From assembly GCA_947476925.1 (NCBI GenBank), contig CANJSF010000010.1, positions 1-64,000 on the forward strand: a stretch of DNA of 64,000 nucleotides, written 5' to 3'. Of the stretch, positions 44,454-53,871 are shown one piece after another; position 1 is the first letter of the stretch, and every line of letters begins with the position of its first letter. This DNA comes from Rhodospirillaceae bacterium (GTDB lineage Bacteria; Pseudomonadota; Alphaproteobacteria; Rhodospirillales; Rhodospirillaceae). Both the position numbers and the translations under genes were made by a program. The notes beneath the pieces are model-generated. The model saw only the letters and a list, made by a program, of their open reading frames with translations, did no database searches and was not told the DNA's origin.

Positions 44454-46391
44454 TTAAGCCCACACGCCGCCACGGTCTTGCAGGAAGGTTTTGCTATTGG
44501 CGGGGTCGGCGAATTTCTTAACCACTTGGAATGAAAGGGCGCCTTTCAGTCCCATCGCAGCATTGCTGTTGGCAAACAAGCCCGACAAGTCACGTCGGAT
44601 ATCCTCGGGCAGGGCGTCTTTCGTGCGCACCATCATGTCAAAGGCCCGTGTGCTTTTGACGAACATGCCATCGAGTTGCAATTCACCTAACCGCGAGAGT
44701 TCGAGATTGACTAAGAACCGCGTTCCCTTGCCTTTGCCACCTTTCTTATTATTGCTTTCGCCATCCTCTTCGCCGGTGTCTTCGCGGCGTGTCACAAGAT
44801 TAACGCGCTCGATCTTGCCCTCAAGATTCCATGGCATCGGCGTGGTTCGCCATTCGCCCTGAACGTCACTGGCCCGCGCGGCCATTTCGCGTACCTCGCC
44901 CGAGATCTGCGAGGCCAATTGCGCGCCACGGGGTCCGGCGCGTTCCAAGCCCCGCAACGCAGGGTCGCCTGGCCATTGTCGTGCGTCACCGGTACGCATC
45001 GCCTGCATAAAGGCCATGATTGCGACAGCGGTTCGCACACCGCCGTCGGGGATTGCCGCAACTAATTGTGTGGCAGATATCGGGTCTGTGCGTTGCAATA
45101 GCTGTACAGCTTCCGACAGTGTGCCCCAACCAATATTGGGATTGCTCAGTGGCAGATTTGGCAAGGGCGGGGCTGGCGGATTAATTTGACCATCTGCTCG
45201 CGGAGGCGCCGCTGCGATAACTTCGAACGTGACCGTTGAGCCCAGGGGCAGATTCGCGCGCACATTCAACTGTACATCGCCAACAGGTGTTTGCACGACA
45301 GCGGCTCCATTGGCAGAAATGCTCGATACTTGCCCTGTTATCTTTGCGAGCGCCGGGATTGATTCGACCTTTTGCGGCGGAGTTGGTGGGATTGCACCAA
45401 GGCCTGGAGCATTGGATAATTTTAAGCCCTGGGTTTCGGGCTGCGGAATAGCAACGACGCTTCCTGTCGTTGGCGATTGGAGGCCCGTTGTAACTGAGAG
45501 CTGGTGAGGTATCGCGCTTTGGCCTGGCGCGGTTACGACGCCGGCGATTTTAGGCGCAGTTGATTCGGCGGCAGGGTTGGGGGCTGTCGATAAGGCTGTC
45601 GGTGCTGCTGGTGATTTCTGCGGGGCTCCGACAGAAGCCACGCCGGCAGGGGCAACGCCAAGCCCCGGCGCAGCCGGTTGAAGTGTGAGTTGCGCCTGTG
45701 TTTGAACTTGCGGCCCTGTCGTGGCGACGGCCACCGGTTTTACGGCAAATAATGAAGGAGCCGCACTTGGTAGCGTTGGGGCTGTTTGGACGCTGACAAC
45801 GCGAATACCTAGGTCCGAGCCGGGCAGGAAATTATTCAGGCTGGTCGCGGGCGCATTTTGCGGCAAGCTTGGTGCATTCAAAACATAGGCCGACAGCGGT
45901 TGCACAGAGGTCAGCGGGGCTGGCCCGGCAGGAGTCCAAGCTTGTCCAACAGCTAGTGTAGTTTGTCGCTGTGCTGTCGCGGCCTGGCTCAATTTGTCGA
46001 CTACAGCGGTATCGGGTGCTGGACTGGCGGTTTCGCGTGCGGCCTGGGCAACTGCTTGCTTGGCAGGCACATCATCAATGGTCACAACGCGCGCGGTGAT
46101 TTGATTTCCTGCGTTACGCAACACCTCGAGCGCAACACGCGCGCCCTCGTCGAGCGGCACAGCCGTGCGAACTGCAATATCCCCCGCCGATGTGCGTAGA
46201 ATCAAAGTTTGGCGCGCATCGTCGTTGTCGCCTGTTTGTGGCTGAGCGGCGACAACGACCGTTTCAATCGTTGTGCCTAGCGGCAGCTTGAGAAGCTCCG
46301 GTGGCGGCTGAGGCACTACAACAACCGGGCCTGCAGCGGCCGCAACCACAGCCGGAAGATTCGGTGCTGTGGTGGGCGGAATTGTGGTCAT
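44454..46391 (-). CDS. FliK-like flagellar hook-length-control-type protein
   Basis: A 645-residue protein, last in the flhA-flhF-flhG transcript and 14 bases after flhG. The N-terminal ~400 residues are low in complexity, rich in Pro, Ala, Thr and Gln. The C-terminal ~120 residues (FLVNLELSRLGELQLDGMFV, then KGALSFQVVKKFADP) resemble the LG-type core of the FliK C-terminal domain, though weakly. A more typical FliK lies at 62592, so this would be a second FliK-like protein. Long disordered N-terminus and export-type composition support a ruler or export-switch role, but this is inference. Confidence 0.55.
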   Translation of the reverse strand: MTTIPPTTAPNLPAVVAAAAGPVVVVPQPPPELLKLPLGTTIETVVVAAQPQTGDNDDARQTLILRTSAGDIAVRTAVPLDEGARVALEVLRNAGNQITARVVTIDDVPAKQAVAQAARETASPAPDTAVVDKLSQAATAQRQTTLAVGQAWTPAGPAPLTSVQPLSAYVLNAPSLPQNAPATSLNNFLPGSDLGIRVVSVQTAPTLPSAAPSLFAVKPVAVATTGPQVQTQAQLTLQPAAPGLGVAPAGVASVGAPQKSPAAPTALSTAPNPAAESTAPKIAGVVTAPGQSAIPHQLSVTTGLQSPTTGSVVAIPQPETQGLKLSNAPGLGAIPPTPPQKVESIPALAKITGQVSSISANGAAVVQTPVGDVQLNVRANLPLGSTVTFEVIAAAPPRADGQINPPAPPLPNLPLSNPNIGWGTLSEAVQLLQRTDPISATQLVAAIPDGGVRTAVAIMAFMQAMRTGDARQWPGDPALRGLERAGPRGAQLASQISGEVREMAARASDVQGEWRTTPMPWNLEGKIERVNLVTRREDTGEEDGESNNKKGGKGKGTRFLVNLELSRLGELQLDGMFVKSTRAFDMMVRTKDALPEDIRRDLSGLFANSNAAMGLKGALSFQVVKKFADPANSKTFLQDRGGVWA

Positions 46392-46405
46392 GGCAGCGTT
46401 GTGTT

Positions 46406-47221
46406 TTAACCAGCCAGCAAACGATCAGCGATGGCGTCGACATCGACGGCGGCTTCCGAACTGGGTGAGCGCACGAGAATGGGAGTTTGATGTCGAATAC
46501 TCTCGCGAACGCGGGCGTCGCGGCGCACGATGCCTGCGAGCGGCGGAGAGATTTTAAGAAAACCGTTACAGGCCTTAAAAAGCGTTTGGTAAATTCGCTC
46601 GCCCTCCCGGGTCGAATTGGCAGCATTGACAACAATACGAATGTCAGACGCGCCGCGTTCCATTGCGCTCAGTTTGATGAACGCGTACGCATCCGTCAGC
46701 GATGTCGGCTCGTCAGACGTGACGATGATGATCGTGTCGGCAGCTTTGGCGAGTTGGCGCACGGATTTTTCGACGCCTGCACCAAGATCGATGATCACGC
46801 GGTCGTACCGCCCGGCCATGATCGCCAAATCTTCGCCCAAAATTTGAAGTCGTGACAATGGAATATTGGCTAGGCTGCCTGAGCCCGAACGTCCGGCGAT
46901 GACATCAAAGCCGCCAGCCTCGTAGCGCACGGCGGCCTGGTTAAGCGCAACCTTACCCGCGATGACGGCACCAAGGTCGTACTTCGGCATCAGGCCCAAC
47001 TGAATATCGACGTTTGCTAAACCGAGATCGCCATCAAACAGGAGCGTGCGTTGTCCACGCTTAGCCAATGCACAACTTAGCGTGACGGAGAGAAATGTTT
47101 TGCCGACGCCACCTTTGCCTGACGCGACGGCAATTATGCGTCCTCGACGCGCCGAAACGGCGGGCCGACCCGCAAGGCGAGGTTGCTGCGACGGTGGAAG
47201 GGTTTGATCCGGCGGACTCAT
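46406..47221 (-). CDS. flhG: Flagellar number regulator FlhG/FleN (MinD-like ATPase)
   Basis: A 271-residue ParA/MinD-type ATPase. The deviant Walker A is IAVASGKGGVGKTFLSVTLS, followed by LLFDGDLGLANVDIQLGL and RVIIDLGAGVEKSVRQLAKA. FlhG limits the number or sets the site of flagella with FlhF, and in polar flagellates also restrains the sigma-54 activator. Its ATG overlaps the flhF stop by four bases (ATGA-type coupling). Called FleN in pseudomonads. Confidence 0.9.
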   Translation of the reverse strand: MSPPDQTLPPSQQPRLAGRPAVSARRGRIIAVASGKGGVGKTFLSVTLSCALAKRGQRTLLFDGDLGLANVDIQLGLMPKYDLGAVIAGKVALNQAAVRYEAGGFDVIAGRSGSGSLANIPLSRLQILGEDLAIMAGRYDRVIIDLGAGVEKSVRQLAKAADTIIIVTSDEPTSLTDAYAFIKLSAMERGASDIRIVVNAANSTREGERIYQTLFKACNGFLKISPPLAGIVRRDARVRESIRHQTPILVRSPSSEAAVDVDAIADRLLAG

Positions 47222-48249
47222 CTCTGGTTAACCTCGGTACGAATACTGGTAGTTCGAAGGGCGGTTTCAACGGCTTCTTCGGACTGCGGCTGAAGCTCTT
47301 CTTCTGGTGGCAGGATCAAACGCGCCATCGACACTGGATTGACAGCGCAAAGGCCAGTTGCCACGTGCGGATTCAGACTAACTTCGCTGAACATCAACTG
47401 ACCCGCATCCGCAGCAGCGAGGATCGCGCCCAGGCGGCGCGTCATGTCTAGGCGAGTAGCTAACAAACGCGTCGCGCCACTGGTGCCAAATGCTTCGCCG
47501 ATATCTGCTGCTTCCGAAGCGTCGCCGCCTGCAGCCAGAACTAAAATAGGCTCAAGGTCGGCGCTGGCAACGAGTGTTTTCAAATACTCCATATCGTGGT
47601 GACTGAACGGGTTTAAGCCTGGGCTGTCGATGAACACGAGATCATATTTCTGCATCATTTCATTGACGGCCGGGCCCAATCCGTCGGGTCCGCGCACCTG
47701 TCGCAATTCCAACTCTAAAATGCCGGTGAACGCCGACAGTTGTTCAACTGCACCTGCGCGGATGGTGTCTGCCGTAATCACGCCCACGGGCCGCCCTGAG
47801 AGGCGGGCACGTGCGGCTAGTTTTGCGGTGGTTATCGTTTTGCCCGAACCGGGGGGGCCGACCAGCATGAATGGGCGAGGGGACTTGCGTTCGGGCAGCG
47901 GCGCGAAATCAAAATGATCTTCAAGCGCCGCAGCACAAGCCATGGTTGGGGTCCCCACTTCAACGGCAGTGGCCGCTGTCACCAGTTTCTCGGTCAGACG
48001 CGCAGGCGTGCCGTGATACTCCAACGCCTCTTTCACACGCTCGCCAAAAGCCGAAGTGTTGCGGCCTGAGAGGGCGCGGCGGATGTCGTCATCGGTATCG
48101 GAGCTGTCTTCAAGTGCGGCAGTAATGCGCACGCCCTGTCCGTCCGAGGCGCGTTGGGTCGAGACGATTATCGCGTCATCTCCCAACTCCTCGCGCACCA
48201 AACTCATGGCCTCGGCCATGGTCGCTGCGTTGTAAGACTTTAGGCGCAT
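47218..48249 (-). CDS. flhF: Flagellar biosynthesis GTPase FlhF
   Basis: A 343-residue SRP-type GTPase that places the flagellum at the cell pole. The start MRLKSYNAATMAEAMSLVRE at ATG 48249 is the family's. P-loop: LVGPPGSGKTITTAKLAARA; GVITADTIRAGAVEQL is the G2-like block and DLVFIDSPGLNPF the G3 block, in which the usual DTAG Thr is Ser. Downstream of flhA by 100 bases, coupled to flhG. Confidence 0.92.
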   Translation of the reverse strand: MRLKSYNAATMAEAMSLVREELGDDAIIVSTQRASDGQGVRITAALEDSSDTDDDIRRALSGRNTSAFGERVKEALEYHGTPARLTEKLVTAATAVEVGTPTMACAAALEDHFDFAPLPERKSPRPFMLVGPPGSGKTITTAKLAARARLSGRPVGVITADTIRAGAVEQLSAFTGILELELRQVRGPDGLGPAVNEMMQKYDLVFIDSPGLNPFSHHDMEYLKTLVASADLEPILVLAAGGDASEAADIGEAFGTSGATRLLATRLDMTRRLGAILAAADAGQLMFSEVSLNPHVATGLCAVNPVSMARLILPPEEELQPQSEEAVETALRTTSIRTEVNQR

Positions 48250-48349
48250 GCTACGTCCCACCAAGCGAAGCGAACATCGCCCCGCCACTCTCCGACTCTA
48301 GTGCTGCCGTCCGGTGCCCGCAATTGCGGTAAAACCAGGAAGGCGGCCT

Positions 48350-50527
48350 TTAAATCTGCCCCACCGTGCGAATTTTCGCTTTCGGATGGATTTCGTTCTG
48401 CGACATCACCACTGTCATAGGCCGGAAGCGGTCGATGATCGAACGCACATAAGGCCGTACAGTTGGAGAGGTCAGAAGAATAGGCGTCTCGCCTTGCATG
48501 GCGAAACGTTCGAAGTTCTGGCGCACGGCCGAGATAAATTCCTGTAAGCGCGATGGTGCCATGGCCAACTGGCGATCTTCGCCTTGCCCGGTGAGCGATT
48601 CCGAGAACTCTTGTTCCCATTCCGGTGACAAGGTGACGATAGGTATAATCCCCGAATCGTCGACGCTCTTGTCGGAGAGTTGGCGCGACAGGCGCGCGCG
48701 TACGTGCTCGGAAATCAGCAACACGTTGCGGGTGATCGCACAAGCTTCCGACACGCCTTCCAGAATTGTTGGCAGATCGCGGATCGAAATACGCTCTGAC
48801 AACAAGTTTTGCAGAACGCGCTGAATGCCTGCCACAGTAATTTGGCTGGGTACCATTTCCGCCATAAGTTTTTGATGTTCTTTGTCCAACTCATCGAGCA
48901 GCTTTTGTGTTTCGGCGTACGACAGTAGTTCGGACATGTTGTCGCGCACAACTTCGGTGAGGTGTGTTGTGATGACCGTCGGCGGGTCCACAACCGTATA
49001 GCCTCGGAACAGTGCTTCTTCGCGGTTTGCAGGGTCGATCCACAAGGCCGGCAAACCGAAAGTCGGCTCGCGGGTTCGTTCGCCCGGTAGTGAAATTTCT
49101 TCGCCGCGCGGATCCATAACCAGCAACATATTGGGGCGCAAATCGCCCCGGCCGGCTTCGACTTCTTTGATGAAGACGGCATACGAATTGGCAGGCAATT
49201 GCATATTGTCTTGGATGCGCACCGCGGGCATGACAAAGCCCATATCGGTCGCCAATGCTCGGCGCAGCGATTTGATTTGATCGGTCAATCGACGATTGTC
49301 GTTATTAATCAGCGACAGCAAACCGTAACCCAACTCCAGCCGAACCTGATCCATTTTCATTGCTTGAGAGATCGGCTCTTCCTGAACCGGCACTTCCTGC
49401 TTGGCCTTCATTGAGGCCATTTCTTTTTCTTTGTTTTGCTTGGAGTCAGCCGTCCAGGTTGAATAAGCGGCGGCACCACCGGTCAGAACGGCGAGCAAAA
49501 GGAATGGGAAAACCGGAGTGCCGGGCAAGATAGCCATGGCCACAGCCAGAAGCGAGCTCATGCCCAATGCTTTTGGGTATTGGGTGAACTGGCCTGAGAT
49601 GGCTTTGTCGGTGGATTCCGTCAAACCGCCCTTGGAAACCATCAAACCTGCTGCGGTCGAGACGATGAGCGCAGGGATCTGGCTGATCAATCCGTCGCCG
49701 ACGGTCAGCCGCGTATAGGTGTTGGCGGCGGCGGTGAAGGTTAAGTCTTCCTGCACCATGCCAATGATCATGCCGCCGATGACGTTGATAAAGGTGATGA
49801 TGATGCCTGCAATGGCATCGCCGCGCACAAACTTTGATGCACCGTCCATGGCGCCGAAGAAATCGGCTTCCTTCTGCATGTCTTCACGGCGACGACGTGC
49901 TTCTTTTTCATCGATCATGCCCGCAGACAAGTCAGCGTCAATGGCCATCTGTTTGCCTGGCATTGCGTCCAACGTGAAGCGCGCTGTCACTTCGGCGATA
50001 CGCGTTGAACCTTTGGTGATGACCATGAAGTTCACCAACGTCAAAATCGCAAAAACGATGACGCCGATGACGAAATTGCTGCCCATGATGAAGCCACCAA
50101 AGGCTTCAATCACTTTACCTGCGGCCGCCGTGCCTTTGTGCCCGTCGCTCAGGATCAGGCGGGTCGAAGCCAAGTTGAGCGCCAAGCGCAACAGAGTTGC
50201 AATCAGCAGGACAACGGGAAACGAGTTAAATTCAAGCGCGCGTTTGATGAAAACAACGGTCATCAAAATCAAAACTGACAATACGAGTGACATCGCCAAT
50301 GAAATATCAAGCAGCCATGGCGGCAGTGGCATAATCAGAACGACGAGGATCAGCACGATCCCCAGTGCAAAGCCAAGGTCGCCGCGCTTTAGGGAATCGC
50401 CGAGGCGGCCCATCACAGCGTCAAACGGCAGACCCATACCGCTACCAGTGGAGGCCGGTGCGCCAGTTTGAGTTAAGGCCTGATTAGACGCAGAAGCAGT
50501 TGTCACTTCGGTGGCTGGGTCGGCCAT
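48350..50527 (-). CDS. flhA: Flagellar type III export gate protein FlhA
   Basis: A 725-residue membrane protein of the export gate. It has about eight membrane segments in the first half, including FALGIVLILVVLIMPLPPWL and the FHIPEP region (VFIKRALEFNSFPVVLLIAT, LRLALNLASTRLILSDGH, GGFIMGSNFVIGVIVF). A cytoplasmic ring-forming domain follows from about residue 360. AAAGGA precedes the ATG by five bases. A sigma-54 type promoter lies 36-50 bases upstream of the start. First gene of flhA-flhF-flhG-fliK-like. Confidence 0.96.
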   Translation of the reverse strand: MADPATEVTTASASNQALTQTGAPASTGSGMGLPFDAVMGRLGDSLKRGDLGFALGIVLILVVLIMPLPPWLLDISLAMSLVLSVLILMTVVFIKRALEFNSFPVVLLIATLLRLALNLASTRLILSDGHKGTAAAGKVIEAFGGFIMGSNFVIGVIVFAILTLVNFMVITKGSTRIAEVTARFTLDAMPGKQMAIDADLSAGMIDEKEARRRREDMQKEADFFGAMDGASKFVRGDAIAGIIITFINVIGGMIIGMVQEDLTFTAAANTYTRLTVGDGLISQIPALIVSTAAGLMVSKGGLTESTDKAISGQFTQYPKALGMSSLLAVAMAILPGTPVFPFLLLAVLTGGAAAYSTWTADSKQNKEKEMASMKAKQEVPVQEEPISQAMKMDQVRLELGYGLLSLINNDNRRLTDQIKSLRRALATDMGFVMPAVRIQDNMQLPANSYAVFIKEVEAGRGDLRPNMLLVMDPRGEEISLPGERTREPTFGLPALWIDPANREEALFRGYTVVDPPTVITTHLTEVVRDNMSELLSYAETQKLLDELDKEHQKLMAEMVPSQITVAGIQRVLQNLLSERISIRDLPTILEGVSEACAITRNVLLISEHVRARLSRQLSDKSVDDSGIIPIVTLSPEWEQEFSESLTGQGEDRQLAMAPSRLQEFISAVRQNFERFAMQGETPILLTSPTVRPYVRSIIDRFRPMTVVMSQNEIHPKAKIRTVGQI

Positions 50528-50562
50528 GGTCGTCCTTTAAATCAAAATGCCATTGGCGCGGC

Positions 50563-50577
50563 GCAAATGACGCGCCA
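50563..50577 (-). promoter_or_regulatory. Sigma-54 promoter of flhA
   Basis: Reading leftwards, TGGCGCGTCATTTGC matches the consensus TGGCACG-N4-TTGC at ten of the eleven specified bases (A to G at one), with exact spacing of the -24 GG and -12 GC. Transcription would begin near 50551, about 24 bases before the flhA ATG. A FlbD-type activator gene follows 0.6 kb upstream. Seen in sequence; use by the cell is inferred. Confidence 0.8.
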
Positions 50578-50638
50578 GCACAAACAGCTTTTTCCAGGCT
50601 CAGATTGGCCCCAGGGCGGTTAACAAGTGGTTGAGATG

Positions 50639-50651
50639 GGCAAAATTTGCC
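50639..50651. promoter_or_regulatory. Palindrome upstream of flhA, candidate FlbD enhancer site
   Basis: GGCAAA-A-TTTGCC is a perfect 6-1-6 palindrome centred about 94 bases upstream of the predicted flhA transcription start, where activators of sigma-54 promoters bind. It resembles in kind the ftr elements of Caulobacter that FlbD uses; I cannot verify the exact consensus here. A near-copy occurs upstream of fliF. Confidence 0.5.
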
Positions 50652-50752
50652 GGGCGCTGGGTGATTCAGCGAATGCGGATAAAGTATAAATTTATCAATA
50701 GGTTAGCGTATTTTTATAAATTGACTGTTGCCGCTGGGGAACACATGCGGAC

Positions 50753-51111
50753 TTAACTGACTTGAAGTCCTAACTTGGGAGTAAATCCGTTAACTCTCGC
50801 ATGTCGCAAAAGCATAACGCATTTTCGGCAAGATATGCTGCGCTGTCGCTTTCGCTGACCTAGGCCAAGCATCTCATTCCTGCTGTCCCGCGCGGTTTGC
50901 ACCCCGGCATGGGAATCCTCAATGACCACGAACGATTCTGCTGATGTCCGCATTTGCGATGCGGCACGAATGAAGACATCGGAGAATGGCTATCCGATTA
51001 AATGATGGCCCATCGCGTCTCGGCAATAAATCTACTGAGAACGCGGTTGCTGAGTCTTTCGGAGTCCACCAGAACGCCATCACAGTCGAAAATAACAAGC
51101 TGCGAAGACAT
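50753..51111 (-). pseudogene. HAD-superfamily hydrolase with an internal deletion
   Basis: The minus strand from ATG 51111 encodes an intact HAD motif I (MSSQLVIFDCDGVLVDSERL) and stops at 50998. Just after, another frame gives SDVFIRAASQMRTSAESFVV followed by IEDSHAGVQTARDSRNEMLG, the motif IV region of the same phosphatase group (beta-PGM/YcjU-like). The ~100-140 residues normally between the two ends are missing and the frame is broken. So this is a gene remnant, not a working phosphatase. It fills the space between flhA's promoter and flbD. Confidence 0.7.
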
Positions 51112-51122
51112 CAAACCGTTAC

Positions 51123-52442
51123 TCAGGCCGTTTCCCCTGCTCCGGGCGGAGGAACGGGTACACCTTCATGCACATAAGCATTGAGTTTATTGCGCAGGGT
51201 GCGAATTGAGATACCTAAAATCCGGGCGGCGTGAGTGCGGTTGCCCAACGTGTGTTTCAGCGTATCGATAATCAAGTCGCGCTCGACGTCGGCGACCGTT
51301 CGGCCAACCATATTGCCGCCAGTCGTTCCGCTTTCCGCTCCTTCTTGACCCGATGGCGCAATGTCGGCAGCGGTAATCTCGTTGCCGTTTGCCAACAATA
51401 CAGCGCGATGCAACGTGTTCTCCAATTCACGCACGTTACCTGGCCAACGCTGAGCTTTCAGCGCGGCGATGGCATCGGCCGAAACCAGGCGCGCGGCGAC
51501 GCCATTCTCAGCGGCGCACTTTTCGGCGAAATGTTTGGCTAGCGCCTCAATATCCAATGGTCGCTCGCGCAGTGGCGGCATGACCAGCTTCACAACGTTA
51601 AGTCGGAAATACAGATCTTCCCGGAAAAGGCCTTTTTTTACGGTCTCTTCCATGTTGCGGTTCGACGTGGCGATAATGCGGGTATCAACCTTCACTGCGG
51701 CATTTGAGCCGACACGAACAATTTCACGTTCTTGGATGGCACGCAGAAGTTTGGATTGGAGTTTGAGATCCATTTCCGACACTTCGTCTAACAGAAGTGT
51801 GCCGCCGTTTGCTTCTTCGAATTTGCCGATGCGTCGCGCAATTGCGCCGGTAAAAGCGCCTTTCTCGTGACCAAATAATTCTGATTCGAGTAACTCGCCC
51901 GGGATGGCGGCGCAATTGACGGGCACGAACGGTTTGTCTTTGCGCGGGCTGTTGCGATGCAAGTAACGTGCAATGAGTTCTTTGCCAGTGCCCGATTCAC
52001 CTGTGACTAAAATCGAAGCCTGACTGCCTGCAACTCGCTTGGCCATTTGTACCACGCGATCCATCACGGGATCGCGGAAGATCATCGTATCGTTTTCCGC
52101 CGTTACTGCTTCCAGCACTGCGGCAATCATCTCGGCGTTAGGCGGCAGCGGTAGATATTCTTTAGCGCCGGCTTTGATTGCGGCCACCGCCGCGCGTGAG
52201 TCGGTGTCGATACCGCAAGCAATCACCGGCGCATTTAAGCGTTCGGTGGTCATCGAGTTGACGAGGTCGGCAATATCAAGGCCGACGTCGATCATCACCA
52301 GGTCCACGCCCTGGCCGCTGCGAATGATCTCAAGGCCCTGTGAAATAGAGTCAGCTTGCAGAACTTTTGCGCCGCGCTGCATGGCGATGCGGCTGGCGGC
52401 ACCGATTTGGCCCTGGAGGTTACCGATAATCAGAAGTCGCAT
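51123..52442 (-). CDS. flbD: Sigma-54-dependent flagellar regulator FlbD
   Basis: A 439-residue activator. The N-terminal ~115 residues are a reduced receiver-like domain (VDLVMIDVGLDIADLV); the central AAA+ domain has Walker A ILVTGESGTGKELIARYL and an intact sigma-54-contacting GAFTGA loop (GHEKGAFTGAIARR), plus GGTLLLDEVSEMD (Walker B). The C-terminus is a Fis-type helix-turn-helix (GNRTHAARILGISIRTLRNK). In Caulobacter FlbD, with its partner FliX, turns on late flagellar sigma-54 genes; fliX is not in this window. Last of the fliF-fliH-fliN-motA-flbD row. Confidence 0.92.
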   Translation of the reverse strand: MRLLIIGNLQGQIGAASRIAMQRGAKVLQADSISQGLEIIRSGQGVDLVMIDVGLDIADLVNSMTTERLNAPVIACGIDTDSRAAVAAIKAGAKEYLPLPPNAEMIAAVLEAVTAENDTMIFRDPVMDRVVQMAKRVAGSQASILVTGESGTGKELIARYLHRNSPRKDKPFVPVNCAAIPGELLESELFGHEKGAFTGAIARRIGKFEEANGGTLLLDEVSEMDLKLQSKLLRAIQEREIVRVGSNAAVKVDTRIIATSNRNMEETVKKGLFREDLYFRLNVVKLVMPPLRERPLDIEALAKHFAEKCAAENGVAARLVSADAIAALKAQRWPGNVRELENTLHRAVLLANGNEITAADIAPSGQEGAESGTTGGNMVGRTVADVERDLIIDTLKHTLGNRTHAARILGISIRTLRNKLNAYVHEGVPVPPPGAGETA

Positions 52443-52559
52443 CGCCGCCGAAATCCCTTTGCCATACTACGTTTTAAGGCCGAACCTGGCTTGTGGAGCC
52501 GCTATGGCGCACTGTTATCGGGTTTACCGGACCGTCCGTCAACGCTGAACGGAGCAGTT

Positions 52560-53390
52560 TTAGGCCCCGGCCGCCTGATCGACGTACTGGACCTTACAAT
52601 CGGCTGGCAACATGCTGTTGAGCACGATTTCAAGGCGCCGAACGTTATCCTTCCTGGCGATGCTCAGGATCCCAGTCATGAATAACTGTTGGACGAGGGT
52701 TTCCTCGGCCGCATTGCGCTCGAGCTTCGTCGCCAGGGGATTCAGCACCATATTAGCCAAAACCGCACCGTAAAATGTCGTCAGCAAGGCAACAGCCATA
52801 GCGGGGCCGATGACTTTAGGGTCACCCAAGTTGCCAAGCATCTGGACAAGGCCGATCAGCGTGCCAATGAGGCCCATGGCGGGCGCAATTTCGGCCGCGC
52901 GCCGCAAAACTGAAACGGCGCGCATTTGCCGCTCGTTTGACGCGTTGATATCCTCACGCAGGATATCGCCGATGTCTTTTTCGCTGATGCCGTCGATGAG
53001 GAGCTTAAGGCCCCTATGCAAGAAGGCTTCACGCGCGAAGCGGGCGAGGGGCGCGCCTTGTAGTTTTAAGACACCATTGCGCCGCACAACATCGGCCAAC
53101 TCCAGCATGGTATAGGCAGCGTCTTGAAAATCGCGCTCGCGGCTGACGACCGTTTCCCGCAGGGTGCCTAAGGTTCTAGTAATATCCGTAAGACTAAAAC
53201 AGACCGTTGTAACGGCAACCGTCCCGCCTAAAACAATCAGAACGGCGGGCAAATCGAAGAACGCGCTGGCGCGCCCACCGACCGTAACCGCCGCCACAAT
53301 AAATAATGCAGCGCCGGCGAGGCCAAAAACCGTGGCGCTGTCGAACTTGTTGCGGCGCACACTCGCCGTAATCTCGATATTCTCGGCCAT
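52560..53390 (-). CDS. motA: Flagellar motor stator protein MotA (MotA/PomA type)
   Basis: A 276-residue inner-membrane protein. The first two membrane segments (VFGLAGAALFIVAAVTVGGR, FFDLPAVLIVLGGTVAVTT), a cytoplasmic loop with conserved charges, and the later pair (AAEIAPAMGLIGTLIGLVQM, AMAVALLTTFYGAVLANMVL) match the MotA/TolQ/ExbB family of the PomA type. It would form the proton or sodium channel of the stator with a MotB that is not seen here. It starts three bases after the fliN stop. Confidence 0.85.
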   Translation of the reverse strand: MAENIEITASVRRNKFDSATVFGLAGAALFIVAAVTVGGRASAFFDLPAVLIVLGGTVAVTTVCFSLTDITRTLGTLRETVVSRERDFQDAAYTMLELADVVRRNGVLKLQGAPLARFAREAFLHRGLKLLIDGISEKDIGDILREDINASNERQMRAVSVLRRAAEIAPAMGLIGTLIGLVQMLGNLGDPKVIGPAMAVALLTTFYGAVLANMVLNPLATKLERNAAEETLVQQLFMTGILSIARKDNVRRLEIVLNSMLPADCKVQYVDQAAGA

Positions 53391-53393
53391 CCG

Positions 53394-53786
53394 CTACTTG
53401 TTCTGTGTCTTGATAATTTCGGTCATGGTAATGCCCAGGCGGTCATCAACCACCACGACTTCGCCGCGCGCGACCAATCGGTCGTTCACATAAATATCGA
53501 TGGCTTCACCGACTTTGCGATCAAGCTCAACAACAGCGCCTCGGCCAAGTTTCAGCAGTTCGTGAACCTGCATCGAGGATTTGCCCAACACCGCAGATAC
53601 GCGCACCGGAATATCGTAGACGGCCTCAAGATCTTGGGCCGAGCGCGGTTTATCAGGAATGTCGGTTGGCGGATCATCCCACGAATCATCACGGTCACTG
53701 TCTTTTTTGGCCGTGCTGTCGGTCAGCTCGTTCAAAGACAAGCCTTCGACATTCTTTTTCTTATCGTCGCTCGGATCGTTTGCCAT
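53394..53786 (-). CDS. fliN: Flagellar motor switch protein FliN
   Basis: A 130-residue protein of the switch C-ring. The charged N-terminal ~50 residues are variable; the C-terminal ~75 form the SpoA domain (VYDIPVRVSAVLGKSSMQVH, GRGAVVELDRKVGEAIDIYV, GEVVVVDDRLGITMTEII). It controls rotation direction together with FliM and FliG, which are not present in the window. Located between fliH and motA. Confidence 0.93.
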   Translation of the reverse strand: MANDPSDDKKKNVEGLSLNELTDSTAKKDSDRDDSWDDPPTDIPDKPRSAQDLEAVYDIPVRVSAVLGKSSMQVHELLKLGRGAVVELDRKVGEAIDIYVNDRLVARGEVVVVDDRLGITMTEIIKTQNK

Positions 53787-53871
53787 CTCTTTTTGCCGCT
53801 CGGCTTTTGTCTCGCCGTGACGGTCCCCAGTCTTTGTTCCTTAGGAAGCGCGTTTACGCCACTGTCTCGGT

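Noticed and set aside
49719-50471. A 250-codon open frame on the + strand
   Set aside because: It is antisense to flhA, with low-complexity Met/Ser/Thr-rich translation caused by the flhA codon pattern, and has no family features.
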